DNA of 20,498 nt. It comes from Hypsibius dujardini (Eukaryota; Tardigrada; Eutardigrada; Parachela; Hypsibiidae). The stretch lies in NCBI GenBank assembly GCA_001579985.1, contig LRSR01008062.1, positions 1 to 20,498 on the forward strand, in the 5' to 3' direction. Numbering within the stretch: position 1 is the first letter of the stretch; the number at the start of each line of letters is the position of its first letter. The notes beneath the pieces are model-generated. The model was given only the letters and a program-made list of their open reading frames with translations, searched no databases and was not told where the DNA came from. The position numbers were made by a program, and so were the translations under genes. This document shows positions 20,331 through 20,498 of the stretch, piece after piece.

Positions 20331-20498
20331 TCTACCTGTCTGCCTACCTGTCTGAGTGTGTATTCTCTCGCTGCCTGCCTGTCTATCGGTTTGTCTGCTC
20401 GCTTGCCTGCTTGTCTGTTTGCCTGCCTGTCTGCTTGTCTGCCTACCTGTCTGTTTTGTCTGCTCGCTTGCCTGCTTGCCTGTTTGACTGTTTGTCTG
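20331..20498. repeat. CTGT/CTGC-rich intron, truncated by window end
   Basis: Degenerate CTGT, CTGC and CTTG units fill the sequence upstream of the last exon of the partial minus-strand gene. The acceptor at 20279-20278 implies this is intronic, making it another repeat-filled intron of the same type as in the neighbours. Confidence 0.85.

Noticed and set aside
1-20498. tRNA, rRNA or transposase genes
   Set aside because: Scanning both strands by eye for tRNA B-box-like motifs and for integrase, reverse transcriptase or transposase motifs gave nothing convincing. Covariance-model and profile searches would be the decisive test.

Overview
The window is nuclear DNA from a eukaryote. The genes are split by GT-AG introns of 58-790 bp, the proteins are eukaryote-specific (mRNA cap guanine-N7 methyltransferase, a CEP83-type centriole coiled-coil protein, a double WD40 propeller), and introns and spacers are full of tetranucleotide microsatellites of the CTGT/CAGA and GATT/AATC families. 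I cannot place the species. A CEP83 homologue implies a lineage with centrioles and cilia or flagella at some life stage. No bacterial operons, CRISPR arrays, tRNA/rRNA genes or recognisable transposon genes were found.

Layout. Positions 1-7600 hold no gene that I can support. This stretch is T/G-skewed on the + strand up to about 4.1 kb and carries simple repeats, short dyads and a cluster of CTCTCTCG motifs. RNMT (minus strand, six exons, 10755 to 7610) can be rebuilt completely, with every splice phase consistent, as a 391-residue protein. Head to head with it across a roughly 1.25-kb divergent spacer lies a CEP83-like gene (plus strand, eight exons, 12009 to 15249, 713 residues). The spacer itself contains a candidate 92-codon small membrane-protein ORF (11158-11436). 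Converging on the CEP83-like gene, 264 bp away, is a WD40 protein (minus strand, seven exons, 19104 to 15514, 849 residues) whose start is less certain. Upstream of it on the same strand is the last exon of an unrecognised gene with a very acidic C-terminus (20277 to 19684); its 5' part lies outside the window behind a CTGT-rich intron.

Functional reading. RNMT methylates the cap of nascent mRNA in the nucleus. CEP83 is a distal-appendage protein that docks the mother centriole to membrane. The WD40 protein is probably a scaffold of unknown role. I see no evidence that the genes form a pathway cluster; this looks like ordinary, fairly compact eukaryotic gene territory. The most unusual aspects are non-coding: introns built largely of tetranucleotide repeats, higher-order minisatellites inside RNMT introns (one running up to a splice donor), GATT repeats that mostly lie sense to both divergent genes, and a GTTCGT 5' splice site used twice in one gene.
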